The position numbers and the translations under genes are program-made. From contig NZ_JAZHFS010000006.1 in NCBI RefSeq assembly GCF_036541405.1, positions 175,211 through 239,210 on the forward strand: 64,000 bases of DNA, written 5' to 3'. This document shows positions 53,937-63,158 of this stretch, piece by piece (position 1 is the first letter of the stretch; each line of letters opens with the position of its first letter). The notes below the pieces were generated by a model. That model had not been told where the DNA came from, ran no database searches, and saw nothing but the letters and a program-made list of their open reading frames with translations. This DNA comes from Clostridium_AD frigoriphilum. Lineage in GTDB: Bacteria; Bacillota; Clostridia; Clostridiales; Clostridiaceae.

Positions 53937-55124
53937 TTAATATTGGGAAAAATCCATTAATCTTTTAATTCCCTCTTTAATATTTTCCATAGATGTAGCA
54001 TAAGAAAGTCTTACATAATTACTTACACCAAATCCATCTCCAGGGATAACTGCTACCTTTTCTTTGTTAAGAAGTACCTTAGCAAAATCTATTGAATTAT
54101 TAATTTTAGTACCATCAATTATTTTACCAAACATCTTAGAAATGTTAACCATAATATAAAACGCTCCTGTTGGTTTTGTACATGAGAGCGTACTAGAAGT
54201 GTTTATTTTTTTAACTATATAATCCCTTCTTATTTTGAACTCTTTAACCATTAGTTTTACTGAAGTCTGATTTCCATTTAATGCCTCAACTGCAGCATAT
54301 TGCGCTATAGAATTAGGGTTAGCTGTAGTATGGCTTTGTATATTAGACATTAATTTAATAATTTTCTCATTTCCGGCAGCATATCCAATTCTCCAACCAG
54401 TCATTGAATATGTTTTAGAAACACCATGAATTATAATAGTTCTATTATATGAATCATTATTTAAATTCGCTATGCTTGTATATTTAAAATCATCATAAAT
54501 AAACTTTTCATATATTTCATCAGATATTATTATCAAATCGTTAGCTTTTGCAAAATTTGCAATAAATAATAACTCAGACCTGCTATATACTGCACCCACA
54601 GGATTATTAGGACTATTTATAAGAATTGCTTTAGTTTTTGGCGTCAAAACTTCATTTAATGCTTCACTTGTATATTTAAAATCATTTTCTTCATTAGCAG
54701 CTGCATATACCGGTACCCCATCTGATAGTTTAATTAATTCAGGATAACTAACCCAATATGGTTTAGAAAGAATAACTTCATCTCCAGGATTTAGAATAGA
54801 TTGAAATACATTGGCTATACATTGTTTAGCTCCAGTTGAAATGATAATTTGAGATTTATTGTATATTAAATTGTTATCTCGCCTAAATTTCTCACATATT
54901 GCAGTTTTTAATTCATCAATACCTGATGCCTTTGTATATTTTGTACACCCCCCTCTAATAGCTTCTATAGCTGCATTTTGAATGTTTTCATGTGTATCAA
55001 AATCCGGTTCACCTGCACCAAATATAATTACGTCAATCCCATCTGCTTTCATTTCTTTTGCTCTAGAAGTAATATCTAGGGTTATTGATGGTGAAATTTG
55101 TTCTGCTTTCTTTGAAAAAATCAT
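53937..55124 (-). CDS. pyridoxal-phosphate aspartate-type aminotransferase
   Basis: 395 residues of class I aminotransferase. GAGEPDFDTHENI near the N-terminus, NSPNNPVGAVY, ISDEIYEKFIY, and HGVSKTYSMTGWRIGYA, in which the Lys binds PLP, are typical of the aspartate (AspC/PatA) group. Interconverts amino and oxo acids. A pair of inverted DnaA boxes lies directly before it. Confidence 0.92.
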   Translation of the reverse strand: MIFSKKAEQISPSITLDITSRAKEMKADGIDVIIFGAGEPDFDTHENIQNAAIEAIRGGCTKYTKASGIDELKTAICEKFRRDNNLIYNKSQIIISTGAKQCIANVFQSILNPGDEVILSKPYWVSYPELIKLSDGVPVYAAANEENDFKYTSEALNEVLTPKTKAILINSPNNPVGAVYSRSELLFIANFAKANDLIIISDEIYEKFIYDDFKYTSIANLNNDSYNRTIIIHGVSKTYSMTGWRIGYAAGNEKIIKLMSNIQSHTTANPNSIAQYAAVEALNGNQTSVKLMVKEFKIRRDYIVKKINTSSTLSCTKPTGAFYIMVNISKMFGKIIDGTKINNSIDFAKVLLNKEKVAVIPGDGFGVSNYVRLSYATSMENIKEGIKRLMDFSQY

Positions 55125-55146
55125 ATCAAAACCTCCATATATAGAG

Positions 55147-55186
55147 TTTTATCCACAGAAACATTTTATAATCCCTGTGGATAAAA
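55147..55186. promoter_or_regulatory. inverted pair of perfect DnaA boxes
   Basis: TTTTATCCACAG and CTGTGGATAAAA are 12-bp inverted copies 16 bp apart, each containing TTATCCACA, the DnaA consensus. They are between eda and the aminotransferase gene, 23 bp before the latter. No T run follows, so it is not a typical terminator. Confidence 0.55.
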
Positions 55187-55233
55187 CGATTAATATTTAT
55201 TATTTTATACGTTATTATAGTATTAATTTAATC

Positions 55234-55878
55234 CTATAGCCCTCTTGCACTATTAACTTTTGCAACAAATTTAGCAGCCATTTCTTTTACTGCCTCGTAG
55301 TCACCAGTTTTTGCTCCCTTAGTCAATTCACCACCAGTACCTACTGCTACTGCTCCAGCCTTTATCCAATCCTCTACATTACTTAAGCTTACTCCACCAG
55401 TTGGCATAAGGTTTGCCTGGGGAAGTGGTCCATTAAATGAGCTAATTATTGATGGACCAAATGCATTTCCTGGGAATACTTTTATAATATCAACCCCATA
55501 TTCTAAAGCCTCTATTGCCTCTTTAACAGTCATTATTCCTGGCACAACAGCTACTGCATATCTGTTACAAATTTTTAATGTGTCTACATTTAAATTTGGA
55601 CTTACTATAAAATCTGCTCCTGCGAGCATGCATGCTCTAGCTGTTTCCGGATCAAGTACAGTACCTGCTCCTATAAGAGCTTCTTCAGCATTATAACGTT
55701 CAGATAATTCTTTAATTATATCAATAGCACCCGGAACTGTCATAGTAATTTCAATAGCTTTTATTCCACCCTTTATAACTGCATCAATAATTTTAATCCC
55801 TTGCTTCTTTGATTCTGCTCTTATTACTGCAACAACACCTGCATCTAAAATTTGTTTAATAACTTGTGATTTTTTCAT
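55234..55878 (-). CDS. eda: KDPG/KHG aldolase
   Basis: 214 residues. VVAVIRAESKKQG, KAIEITMTVPGAID (catalytic Glu), GAGTVLDPETARACMLAGADFIVSP, IIKVFPGNAFGP (Schiff-base Lys) and LMPTGGVSLSNV are family marks. Cleaves KDPG to pyruvate and glyceraldehyde 3-phosphate, for Entner-Doudoroff or sugar-acid breakdown. Its ATG overlaps the U32 gene stop (TAATG). No edd is near. Confidence 0.95.
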   Translation of the reverse strand: MKKSQVIKQILDAGVVAVIRAESKKQGIKIIDAVIKGGIKAIEITMTVPGAIDIIKELSERYNAEEALIGAGTVLDPETARACMLAGADFIVSPNLNVDTLKICNRYAVAVVPGIMTVKEAIEALEYGVDIIKVFPGNAFGPSIISSFNGPLPQANLMPTGGVSLSNVEDWIKAGAVAVGTGGELTKGAKTGDYEAVKEMAAKFVAKVNSARGL

Positions 55879-57104
55879 TATTTTGCCTCCTTAAGTTTAA
55901 TAATTATATCATCTGCCTTAAGCTCTTCATGACATTCAATTGTGAAAATCATTTGTGCTGATGGCGCACTATCTATAGCTTCTCCGCTTTCTTTTTTCAT
56001 ACTATTAAGTTTAATGTTCTTGTTATCTCCCTTTGGAACTAAAACTTCAACAGCATCACCATTGTAGACTTTATTTTTTTGCTGTATTGTTGCTATATGA
56101 GAATCTTTGTTATAGTTTCTCACAATACCTACAATGTCATAATTACGAATGTATGCTGAGCTTTCATAACTCTGCTTTATCTCTTCATCAAAGTAGAAGC
56201 CCGTAGTATAAGGTCTGTGACTAGGCTTTAGAAGATAATCTGCCCATTTAGAATCAAAAATATATTTTTTAGGATCTTCTATGTATTTATCAATGGCTTC
56301 TCTATAGGCTTTTACAACAGATGCAACATAATATACACTCTTCATCCTTCCTTCAATTTTAAGAGAGTTAATTCCAGATTCCATAAGTTCAGGGATATGT
56401 TCTATCATACATAAGTCCTTTGAATTCATTATATAAATTCCATTGTTATTCTCAGTAATTTCATGACGTTCTCCGGATTCATTTTCTTCTATCAGATGAT
56501 ATTTATATCTGCATGGTTGTGCACATTCGCCTCTATTTGCATCTCTACCTGTTAAATAATTTGATAACATACATCTACCTGAATATGCCATGCACATTGA
56601 TCCATGAACAAAAGCTTCTATATCACAGGTTTTCGGAAGTTTTTCTCTCAAAATTTTGAAATCATTTATACTCATTTCTCTCGCCATTACTACTCTTTTA
56701 ACACCTAATTTATGCCAAAATAAAGCAGATTTATAATTTACACAATTTGCTTGAGTACTTAAATGTATCTCAAGATTTGGAACTACTGCTTTAGCAGTTT
56801 CAATGATTCCTGGATCTGCAACAAGTATTGCATCAACCCCAATTTCATATAACTCTTTAAGATAATCCTCTATTTCTGCTAAATCATCATTGTGAGGAAT
56901 TATGTTTAATGTAACATAAACTTTTTTACCCCTAGAATGTGCAAATTCTAGTCCTTCTTTTAATTCTTCAATATTAAAATTGTTTGCAAATGCTCTTAGA
57001 TTCAGTTTACTTCCTCCAAGGTAAACAGCATCCGCGCCAAAATTTATAGCTGTTTTAAGTTTTTCTAAGTTCCCCGCTGGAGCTAAAAGCTCTGGTTTAG
57101 TCAT
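55878..57104 (-). CDS. U32-family protein (TrhP/YegQ-like tRNA hydroxylation factor)
   Basis: 408 residues from the ATG at 57104, with AGGAG nine bases upstream. KPELLAPAGNLEKLKTA and GADAVYLGG at the start, then FVHGSMCMAYSGRCMLSNYL, the U32 signature, and GECAQPCRYKY give a four-Cys set that can hold an Fe-S cluster. Relatives (YrrN/YrrO, TrhP) help make 5-hydroxyuridine in tRNA from prephenate; the old name is peptidase. Translationally coupled with eda. Confidence 0.88.
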   Translation of the reverse strand: MTKPELLAPAGNLEKLKTAINFGADAVYLGGSKLNLRAFANNFNIEELKEGLEFAHSRGKKVYVTLNIIPHNDDLAEIEDYLKELYEIGVDAILVADPGIIETAKAVVPNLEIHLSTQANCVNYKSALFWHKLGVKRVVMAREMSINDFKILREKLPKTCDIEAFVHGSMCMAYSGRCMLSNYLTGRDANRGECAQPCRYKYHLIEENESGERHEITENNNGIYIMNSKDLCMIEHIPELMESGINSLKIEGRMKSVYYVASVVKAYREAIDKYIEDPKKYIFDSKWADYLLKPSHRPYTTGFYFDEEIKQSYESSAYIRNYDIVGIVRNYNKDSHIATIQQKNKVYNGDAVEVLVPKGDNKNIKLNSMKKESGEAIDSAPSAQMIFTIECHEELKADDIIIKLKEAK

Positions 57105-57187
57105 AACTGATTTCTCCTCATCTTTTCGCATGCTAATATTATTTATTAATGTTACAAACACTGCTTTGACTGACCATGATAAATGAA

Positions 57188-58816
57188 TTAGAAGTCAGAA
57201 TATAAATCTGGATTTTTACTATTGCTCTCTATTGAAGAGTATTTAGCTACAAGCATCCTTACACTTACTTCATTTTTATCTATAAAGTCAGTAAAATCTA
57301 TAGAGCCTGAATTAACTTTTAACTGAGCTAATCCCAAAAGAAAATCAACCATTTTTTTTGTAGGGATTTCTCCATAAACTTCTCCGAACTTCGCACCACC
57401 TGAACCTACTCTACCATTAAAAGATATAGAATATACAGGAACTAATCCATTATCTGTCTTCTTCTTCTTTCCCATAAATCCAATGAGACCTTTCTGAGGT
57501 TGTGCGCAGGAATTATGACATCCAGATATAAGTATTCTTGGAAGTGCGCTTTGTATATCAATGGATGTATTTTTAAAAGCCTCAATTATATTATGAAATA
57601 AACCTTGAGAATTATTAATACCAAATTTGCAAACCTTAGGCCCTACACATATTACAGAATTATATATATTGAATGTAGATGAAAAATCAGATGTTATTTC
57701 TATCAAGCCTTCCACATCCTTCTCCTCTAAATCCCTCACAAAAAAGCCTTGATTCATAGTAAGTCTTATTGATGTTTCATAATTTAAGTTTGTTATGTAA
57801 TCTAATACTTTATCCAAATCGTTAATACTAATATCTCCATTTTGCGGATGAATGTATAAAGAATAATATCCTAATTGCTTTTGTGTGTATATTATATTTC
57901 TATATTCCTTTTTCCATGATAATTTATTGTCCATCCTATTGTCCATCCTATTGTTATCTATCACTTCTTCTTTTGAATCTATATTGAGTTTTAAGTCCTG
58001 CTCTGTTTTCAATTTATTTAGCTCACTTCTAAACATTTTGATAAATTCTTCTTCACCTAATCTTTGAACCACAAATCTTAATCTAGCCTTTTGTCTATTA
58101 GTTCTGTCTCCTTCTCTCTCAAAAACTTGTTTCATAGCTTGTACATAATATAATGCATCTGTATCTTCTATAAAATCTTCCAGTTTTAGAGCTACCCTAG
58201 CACCACTACCTAATCCGCCACCACCGTAAACTTCAAATCCTCTTTTACCTTCAACTATTTTCGCTATGAAACCTATATCTGTAATTGTGGCATTAGCAGT
58301 ATCCTCTGCACTATTTGAAAAAGCTATTTTGTATTTCCTTGGCAATTTAAGATTTGCTGGATCCTTCATCATATAATTTGTAACCTCATTCATATATTGA
58401 GTAACATCGAACACATCATCTATCGAAACTCCAGAAAGAGGAGAACATGTTATATTTCTTATTCCATCTCCGCCAGCACCTCTTGTGATTAATCCGGCTT
58501 TTACCAATTCATCAACTATACTATCCAAATGTTCCAATTTTACTGAATGAAATTGAATATCCTGTCTTGTTGTAAAACGCATTTTTACTACGTCGCATTT
58601 CTTAGCTATTTTACTTATAGCCCTTAATTGTTTAAGTGTTGTAACCCCTCCAGCAATTCTTGGTCTAACCATATATGTATCATTCAACCTTTCCTTGTAA
58701 ATCCCCATAATGGAACTGAATGCTTTCATATTTTCTAATTTGCCTTCTTTGTATTGTAACAATTTATTTTTAAATTCTTGAATACTACTTAGAATTTCTT
58801 CTGTAATTATTATCAA
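57188..58816 (-). CDS. siroheme sulfite/nitrite reductase-family protein
   Basis: 542 residues from TTG with AGGGG upstream. Two ferredoxin-like and two siroheme domains: TYMVRPRIAGGVTTLKQLR starts it, and VCVGPKVCKFGI (Cys-x5-Cys) plus ISGCHNSCAQP (Cys-x3-Cys) are the [4Fe-4S]-siroheme ligands. Six-electron reduction of sulfite or nitrite; assimilatory role probable. Divergent from the MocR-type regulator. A perfect DnaA box (58836-58844) lies upstream. Confidence 0.9.
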   Translation of the reverse strand: MIIITEEILSSIQEFKNKLLQYKEGKLENMKAFSSIMGIYKERLNDTYMVRPRIAGGVTTLKQLRAISKIAKKCDVVKMRFTTRQDIQFHSVKLEHLDSIVDELVKAGLITRGAGGDGIRNITCSPLSGVSIDDVFDVTQYMNEVTNYMMKDPANLKLPRKYKIAFSNSAEDTANATITDIGFIAKIVEGKRGFEVYGGGGLGSGARVALKLEDFIEDTDALYYVQAMKQVFEREGDRTNRQKARLRFVVQRLGEEEFIKMFRSELNKLKTEQDLKLNIDSKEEVIDNNRMDNRMDNKLSWKKEYRNIIYTQKQLGYYSLYIHPQNGDISINDLDKVLDYITNLNYETSIRLTMNQGFFVRDLEEKDVEGLIEITSDFSSTFNIYNSVICVGPKVCKFGINNSQGLFHNIIEAFKNTSIDIQSALPRILISGCHNSCAQPQKGLIGFMGKKKKTDNGLVPVYSISFNGRVGSGGAKFGEVYGEIPTKKMVDFLLGLAQLKVNSGSIDFTDFIDKNEVSVRMLVAKYSSIESNSKNPDLYSDF

Positions 58817-58944
58817 TTTAATCCCCTTTCAAAACTTATCCACACTTTTTACTCTCTCACGTGTCTCCACTATACTTGCACAAATTGATTACACGTACAT
58901 ATTAGTATAGTATAATTTAGTTATCAAGAAATAAAAGTGCAATC

Positions 58945-58956
58945 TGTACTAGTACA
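58945..58956. promoter_or_regulatory. 12-bp palindrome before the MocR-type gene
   Basis: TGTACTAGTACA is perfect, and lies about 20 bases before the start of the regulator. It may be its own operator. Confidence 0.45.
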
Positions 58957-58977
58957 AAATTAAAGGAGTTGCTCATA

Positions 58978-60315
58978 TTGTTAAAATACGAAAAGATTAT
59001 TGACTATATTCATAATGGAATTTCAGCTGGAAATTTCACCTACAAAAAAAGATTACCTTCTATTAGGACTATATCCCAACTATTTAATTGTAGTATTGGT
59101 ACAGTTTTAAAAGCCTATGATAAACTTGAAAAAGATAATATTGTTTACCCATCTCCAAAAAGTGGATACTACCTATTAGAGGATTTCCATAATACTAATC
59201 CCTCTAACAATACTATTATTGATTTTTCATCAGGAGTTCCAGATATTGAAAGCTTTCCTTATAAAGATTTTCAACACTGTTTGAATAAATCCATAGATTT
59301 GTACAAAGAAACCTTATTTACTTACTCAAATCCTCGAGGATTAAATTCATTAACACATGTATTATCAAAACACTTTCAACAATATCAAGTATTTACAAGT
59401 TCAGACAACATTGTCATTACATCCAGCTCTCAACAAGCACTAACCCTATTGTCAATTATGCCATTTCCAAATGGTAAATCAAACATTCTTGTTGAGCAAC
59501 CTACTTATTATGGAATTATAAAAATTTTAGAATTAAATAATGTTTCTGTATTAGGAATTGAAAGAGGGCTTAACGGAATAGATTTATATGAACTAGAAAA
59601 CATGTTTAAGTATGGCAATATTAAATTTTTTTATACCGTTCCTAGATTTCATAACCCAACTGGAACTTCTTATAGTAAAGAGGAAAAAGAATCTATTGTA
59701 GCTATGGCGCAGAAATATAATGTATATATTGTTGAAGATGATATTGTTTCCGATTTAGACATAAATAAGAAAAACGACCCCATGTTCACTTATGACACTA
59801 CTGAAAAGGTCATTTACTTGAAAAGTTATTCGAAAATTCTTATGCCTGGACTAAGAGTTGCCGCACTCATATTGCCAAGCTTACTAATAAGTACTTTCCT
59901 AAATTATAAAAAATGGACAGATATGAATAGTCCAATACTATCTCAAGGAGCACTTGAAATCTATTTAAAAAGTGGTCTGTTTGATATACATAGAAACAAA
60001 ATGAGTACCCTATACTGTGATAGAATGACTTATTTAAAAAATACTATATCTTTACTTCAAAATTCTAAAATAAAATGGAACATCCCTAAGTCTGGATATT
60101 TTTCTTGTATATATATAGATGATTCACTACAATATGATAAAATAATAAGCTCACTATTAAATAACAACATTAAAATGTTAGATACAAATCTATGTTTTTT
60201 GGAACAAAATAGAAATGATCATTATTTTAGAATAAGCATTAGTAATGTAAATGAGGAGAAAATAAAAAAAGGCATTCCTATAGTAATTGATACCATTCAA
60301 AAATATATGACATAA
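58978..60315 (+). CDS. MocR-type (GntR/aminotransferase) regulator
   Basis: 445 residues from TTG at 58978, nine bases after AAGGAG; a TTG at 58969 abuts the site. Residues ~1-70 are a GntR winged helix (RLPSIRTISQLFNCSIGTVLKAY), 90-445 a class I aminotransferase-like fold with VPRFHNPTGTSYS and YLKSYSKILMPGLRVA (PLP Lys). Probably regulates the divergent reductase gene. Confidence 0.88.
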   Translation: MLKYEKIIDYIHNGISAGNFTYKKRLPSIRTISQLFNCSIGTVLKAYDKLEKDNIVYPSPKSGYYLLEDFHNTNPSNNTIIDFSSGVPDIESFPYKDFQHCLNKSIDLYKETLFTYSNPRGLNSLTHVLSKHFQQYQVFTSSDNIVITSSSQQALTLLSIMPFPNGKSNILVEQPTYYGIIKILELNNVSVLGIERGLNGIDLYELENMFKYGNIKFFYTVPRFHNPTGTSYSKEEKESIVAMAQKYNVYIVEDDIVSDLDINKKNDPMFTYDTTEKVIYLKSYSKILMPGLRVAALILPSLLISTFLNYKKWTDMNSPILSQGALEIYLKSGLFDIHRNKMSTLYCDRMTYLKNTISLLQNSKIKWNIPKSGYFSCIYIDDSLQYDKIISSLLNNNIKMLDTNLCFLEQNRNDHYFRISISNVNEEKIKKGIPIVIDTIQKYMT

Positions 60316-60350
60316 CTATTATCCATATTTAATTTGGTTTATCTGCAATG

Positions 60351-60385
60351 AAAAAAGACTCTAGCACAATCTGCTAGAGCCTTTG
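60351..60385. terminator. bidirectional terminator
   Basis: GACTCTAGCA / TGCTAGAGCC, with A tract left (T run on the minus strand). Ends the MocR-type gene and maybe the small membrane gene. Confidence 0.75.
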
Positions 60386-60559
60386 ATCTATGGTTCCTAG
60401 TCATATATATATTTAATTAAAGGGGGACTCTAATTAAAAAATCAATTACTAGTTTCTTTCTATGTATTAACAATAACAATTATATGTGTCATTAGAATGT
60501 CGAGAATAACAATAAATTGTAAACTATTTACTTGCCTATCTTTTTATCTAACCTGAATT

Positions 60560-60847
60560 TTATTGCCTTGGCAAAATAGTAAATACTATTCCGTAGTAAA
60601 CTCCGGCTAATATTCCAAACTCGAAGTCATTAAGATTAATATAGTAACTAACAAGTAGGAATAAAGCAATTGATATAATAAAAACAAATTTATTTATCAA
60701 TTTTTCATTACCACTTTTCTTAATGAATTCCTGAAGAGGGGTAAATATATTAAATCTATTATTAACAAGATTTAGAATGATTTGAACAGGAAAAAAAGCT
60801 ACTAAAAGTGTTACTAAAAATTTAAGAATTGAGCTAATAAATTCCAT
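60560..60847 (-). CDS. small membrane protein of unknown function
   Basis: 95 residues, three hydrophobic helices (about 5-28, 48-65 and 72-90), with a charged loop between the first two. AAAGGAG precedes the ATG. No family known to me. It follows the chemoreceptor gene by 69 bp and could be in its operon. Confidence 0.65.
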   Translation of the reverse strand: MEFISSILKFLVTLLVAFFPVQIILNLVNNRFNIFTPLQEFIKKSGNEKLINKFVFIISIALFLLVSYYINLNDFEFGILAGVYYGIVFTILPRQ

Positions 60848-60916
60848 CTTTTCATCTCCTTTTATGTAGTCATCAATTATTTAGGCGCCCAATTCCGGGT
60901 TCAAATCCCCTTATAA

Positions 60917-62977
60917 TTAAATTTTGAATTCTGAAACAATAGTCTTTAATTCTTCTGATACTTTATTAGTATCACTTGTTACCTTTGATACATCATTTGA
61001 TTTTTGTAAACTAATAGATGCTTTATTAGCAATATTTCCAGTTCCTATAGCCATTTCATTATTTGCAGTTGATATTTCATTTATGACATTAATCATAATT
61101 TGAAGAGAGGAGCTTACCTCCTGAGCTTTACTACTAAAATCATTTACAAGATTTCCAACATAATTTGCATCTTTATAATACTGTTCTCCAATATCAACCA
61201 TAGAAATATAATCTTTTATTACTGTTGAATCTATGAAATCTAATACATTCTCCGAATTGTATTTTAAACTTTCTACTGAAGATACCACTATTTTAGTTAC
61301 TCGCTGAATTTCATTAGTAATATTTTTTGAATCCTCAGCCAACTTTCTAACCTCTTCAGCTACTACTGCAAACCCCTTCCCTGCTTCTCCTGCCCGTGCA
61401 GCTTCTATTGCAGCATTTAAAGCTAATAAATTCGTTTGAGATGAAATCTGCAAAATAGATTCCGTTAATTCATTAATTTGAGTAACTGCTTTTGACTGCT
61501 CTATTGATTGCTTTAAACTATTATATATCTTATTCCTAATATCTTCAGCTACCTTTTTAGAAACAACTGCACTTTCTTTTAATTCTTGTGCTCTTTTTCT
61601 TATCTCACCTGAATTTTCAGCACCCTCTTGAGCTTTTTCAGATATAGTAGTCACCGCTTTTCCTAATTCATCGGAAGAAGCACTCAATTCTTCTGATGAA
61701 GCTGCTGTTTCCTCCATGCTAGCGGACAACTCTTCAGTTGTTGATGATATTTCCTCAATCTGATACTCTAAATCATACATATTCTTATTAGTTATAATAA
61801 CTGAACTCTCTATTTTTTCAGATTGTTTAACTACAGTTTTAAGCATAGTCCTAATAGATTTTTGCATTGTATTTAAAGAAACCATTAGATCACCAGTTTC
61901 ATCACTTACCCTCATTGCTTTATCTGGTACTTCCTTTGAAAAATCTCCTAAAGCAAATGTCCTTATATATTCCACAGCTAATTTTAATGGTTTAGTAATA
62001 CTTCGTGAAAATAATAATATTAACAAGCTAGATATAATAAGACTTATAATAATTACAATAATTATTCCATTTCTAACACTATTGATTTTTGACATATACT
62101 GTTCCACGGGTATAAAGGATACAATATATAACTTTGTAATATTACTTTTGGTATATGAAGCTATGTTTTTCACACCATTAATAGTAAAATAACCTATACC
62201 AGAATTGTTAGCCTTCATTGTACCATAGAAATCTGCCATGTCTCCTTTTTCTTTGCTTAAGTTAAGTTTTAATATTTGTGAAGAATTTTCCGATGAAACT
62301 ACAAGACCTGTTGGATCTATTAAAAAGGTTTTAATAGATTCATTAGAGTTTGATTTAACAATATTTTGAGTTAATATATTCAAATCTATTGAATTTAGGA
62401 ATGATGCTGTTAACAGTTTAGTATCAGTATCTAAAATCGGTGCGTTTATTGTAATAACAGGCCTCCCTGTTATAGGAGAAGCCATAATACTACCAATCTT
62501 AGCTTTGCCTTCTTTCTCCAAGGCTTTTAATGAATTTTGAGTAGCTGGTCTTTTATCCCCAATAGACTTTCCACCAATACCATCAGCTACTGTTACTTTA
62601 TTTAAATCAGAAGAAATCACTTGAAGAATCATATTCTCATATAATCCATTTGAATTCTTGAATTTAGTTTCCAAATTACTTGACATATGGGTTAATACTG
62701 CTTGGTTAGGTTTGTTAGTTTTTTTAAATTCTTTAAAGTAGTTTACAACTTCACTTTCATTTGAAATAGATGTCGCTAAATCCATTTGATCCTTAAAAGC
62801 TACATCTACATAATTTTTATTTGAAATAGTTGCACTGCTCAATGATTTTTTTGCTTCACTTTCCAAAGAATTTGAAAATGAGTTAACTGAATAAAAGCCA
62901 CTAATGAGTAAAGGTATAATAATACATATCATGGCTACTACTAAAAATTTTACGAACAAACTATATTTTCTTTTCAT
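60917..62977 (-). CDS. methyl-accepting chemotaxis protein with Cache sensor
   Basis: 686 residues. Membrane helices at about 9-30 and 300-322 enclose a ~270-residue dCache-like domain (ITINAPILDTDTKLLTASFL, FLIDPTGLVVSSENSS). A HAMP domain (about 322-375) and MCP signalling part with LLALNAAIEAARAGEAGKGFAVVAEEVRKL follow. Senses an unknown external solute. Start has AAGGAG. Confidence 0.94.
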   Translation of the reverse strand: MKRKYSLFVKFLVVAMICIIIPLLISGFYSVNSFSNSLESEAKKSLSSATISNKNYVDVAFKDQMDLATSISNESEVVNYFKEFKKTNKPNQAVLTHMSSNLETKFKNSNGLYENMILQVISSDLNKVTVADGIGGKSIGDKRPATQNSLKALEKEGKAKIGSIMASPITGRPVITINAPILDTDTKLLTASFLNSIDLNILTQNIVKSNSNESIKTFLIDPTGLVVSSENSSQILKLNLSKEKGDMADFYGTMKANNSGIGYFTINGVKNIASYTKSNITKLYIVSFIPVEQYMSKINSVRNGIIIVIIISLIISSLLILLFSRSITKPLKLAVEYIRTFALGDFSKEVPDKAMRVSDETGDLMVSLNTMQKSIRTMLKTVVKQSEKIESSVIITNKNMYDLEYQIEEISSTTEELSASMEETAASSEELSASSDELGKAVTTISEKAQEGAENSGEIRKRAQELKESAVVSKKVAEDIRNKIYNSLKQSIEQSKAVTQINELTESILQISSQTNLLALNAAIEAARAGEAGKGFAVVAEEVRKLAEDSKNITNEIQRVTKIVVSSVESLKYNSENVLDFIDSTVIKDYISMVDIGEQYYKDANYVGNLVNDFSSKAQEVSSSLQIMINVINEISTANNEMAIGTGNIANKASISLQKSNDVSKVTSDTNKVSEELKTIVSEFKI

Positions 62978-63158
62978 GAAAACATCTCCTTATGTGATAT
63001 TTAAAATAAACAAGGCTATTAAAAGTATTAAGTAAGAAATAATCTTTTAACGCCTTTTTTTATCTTTATTTGCAAAATTATTTTTAAATAACTTAATATT
63101 ATAGTATCTATTATGGCATAATATCTAGTAGAGATTATAAAAAAAGGTGGTGAATATT

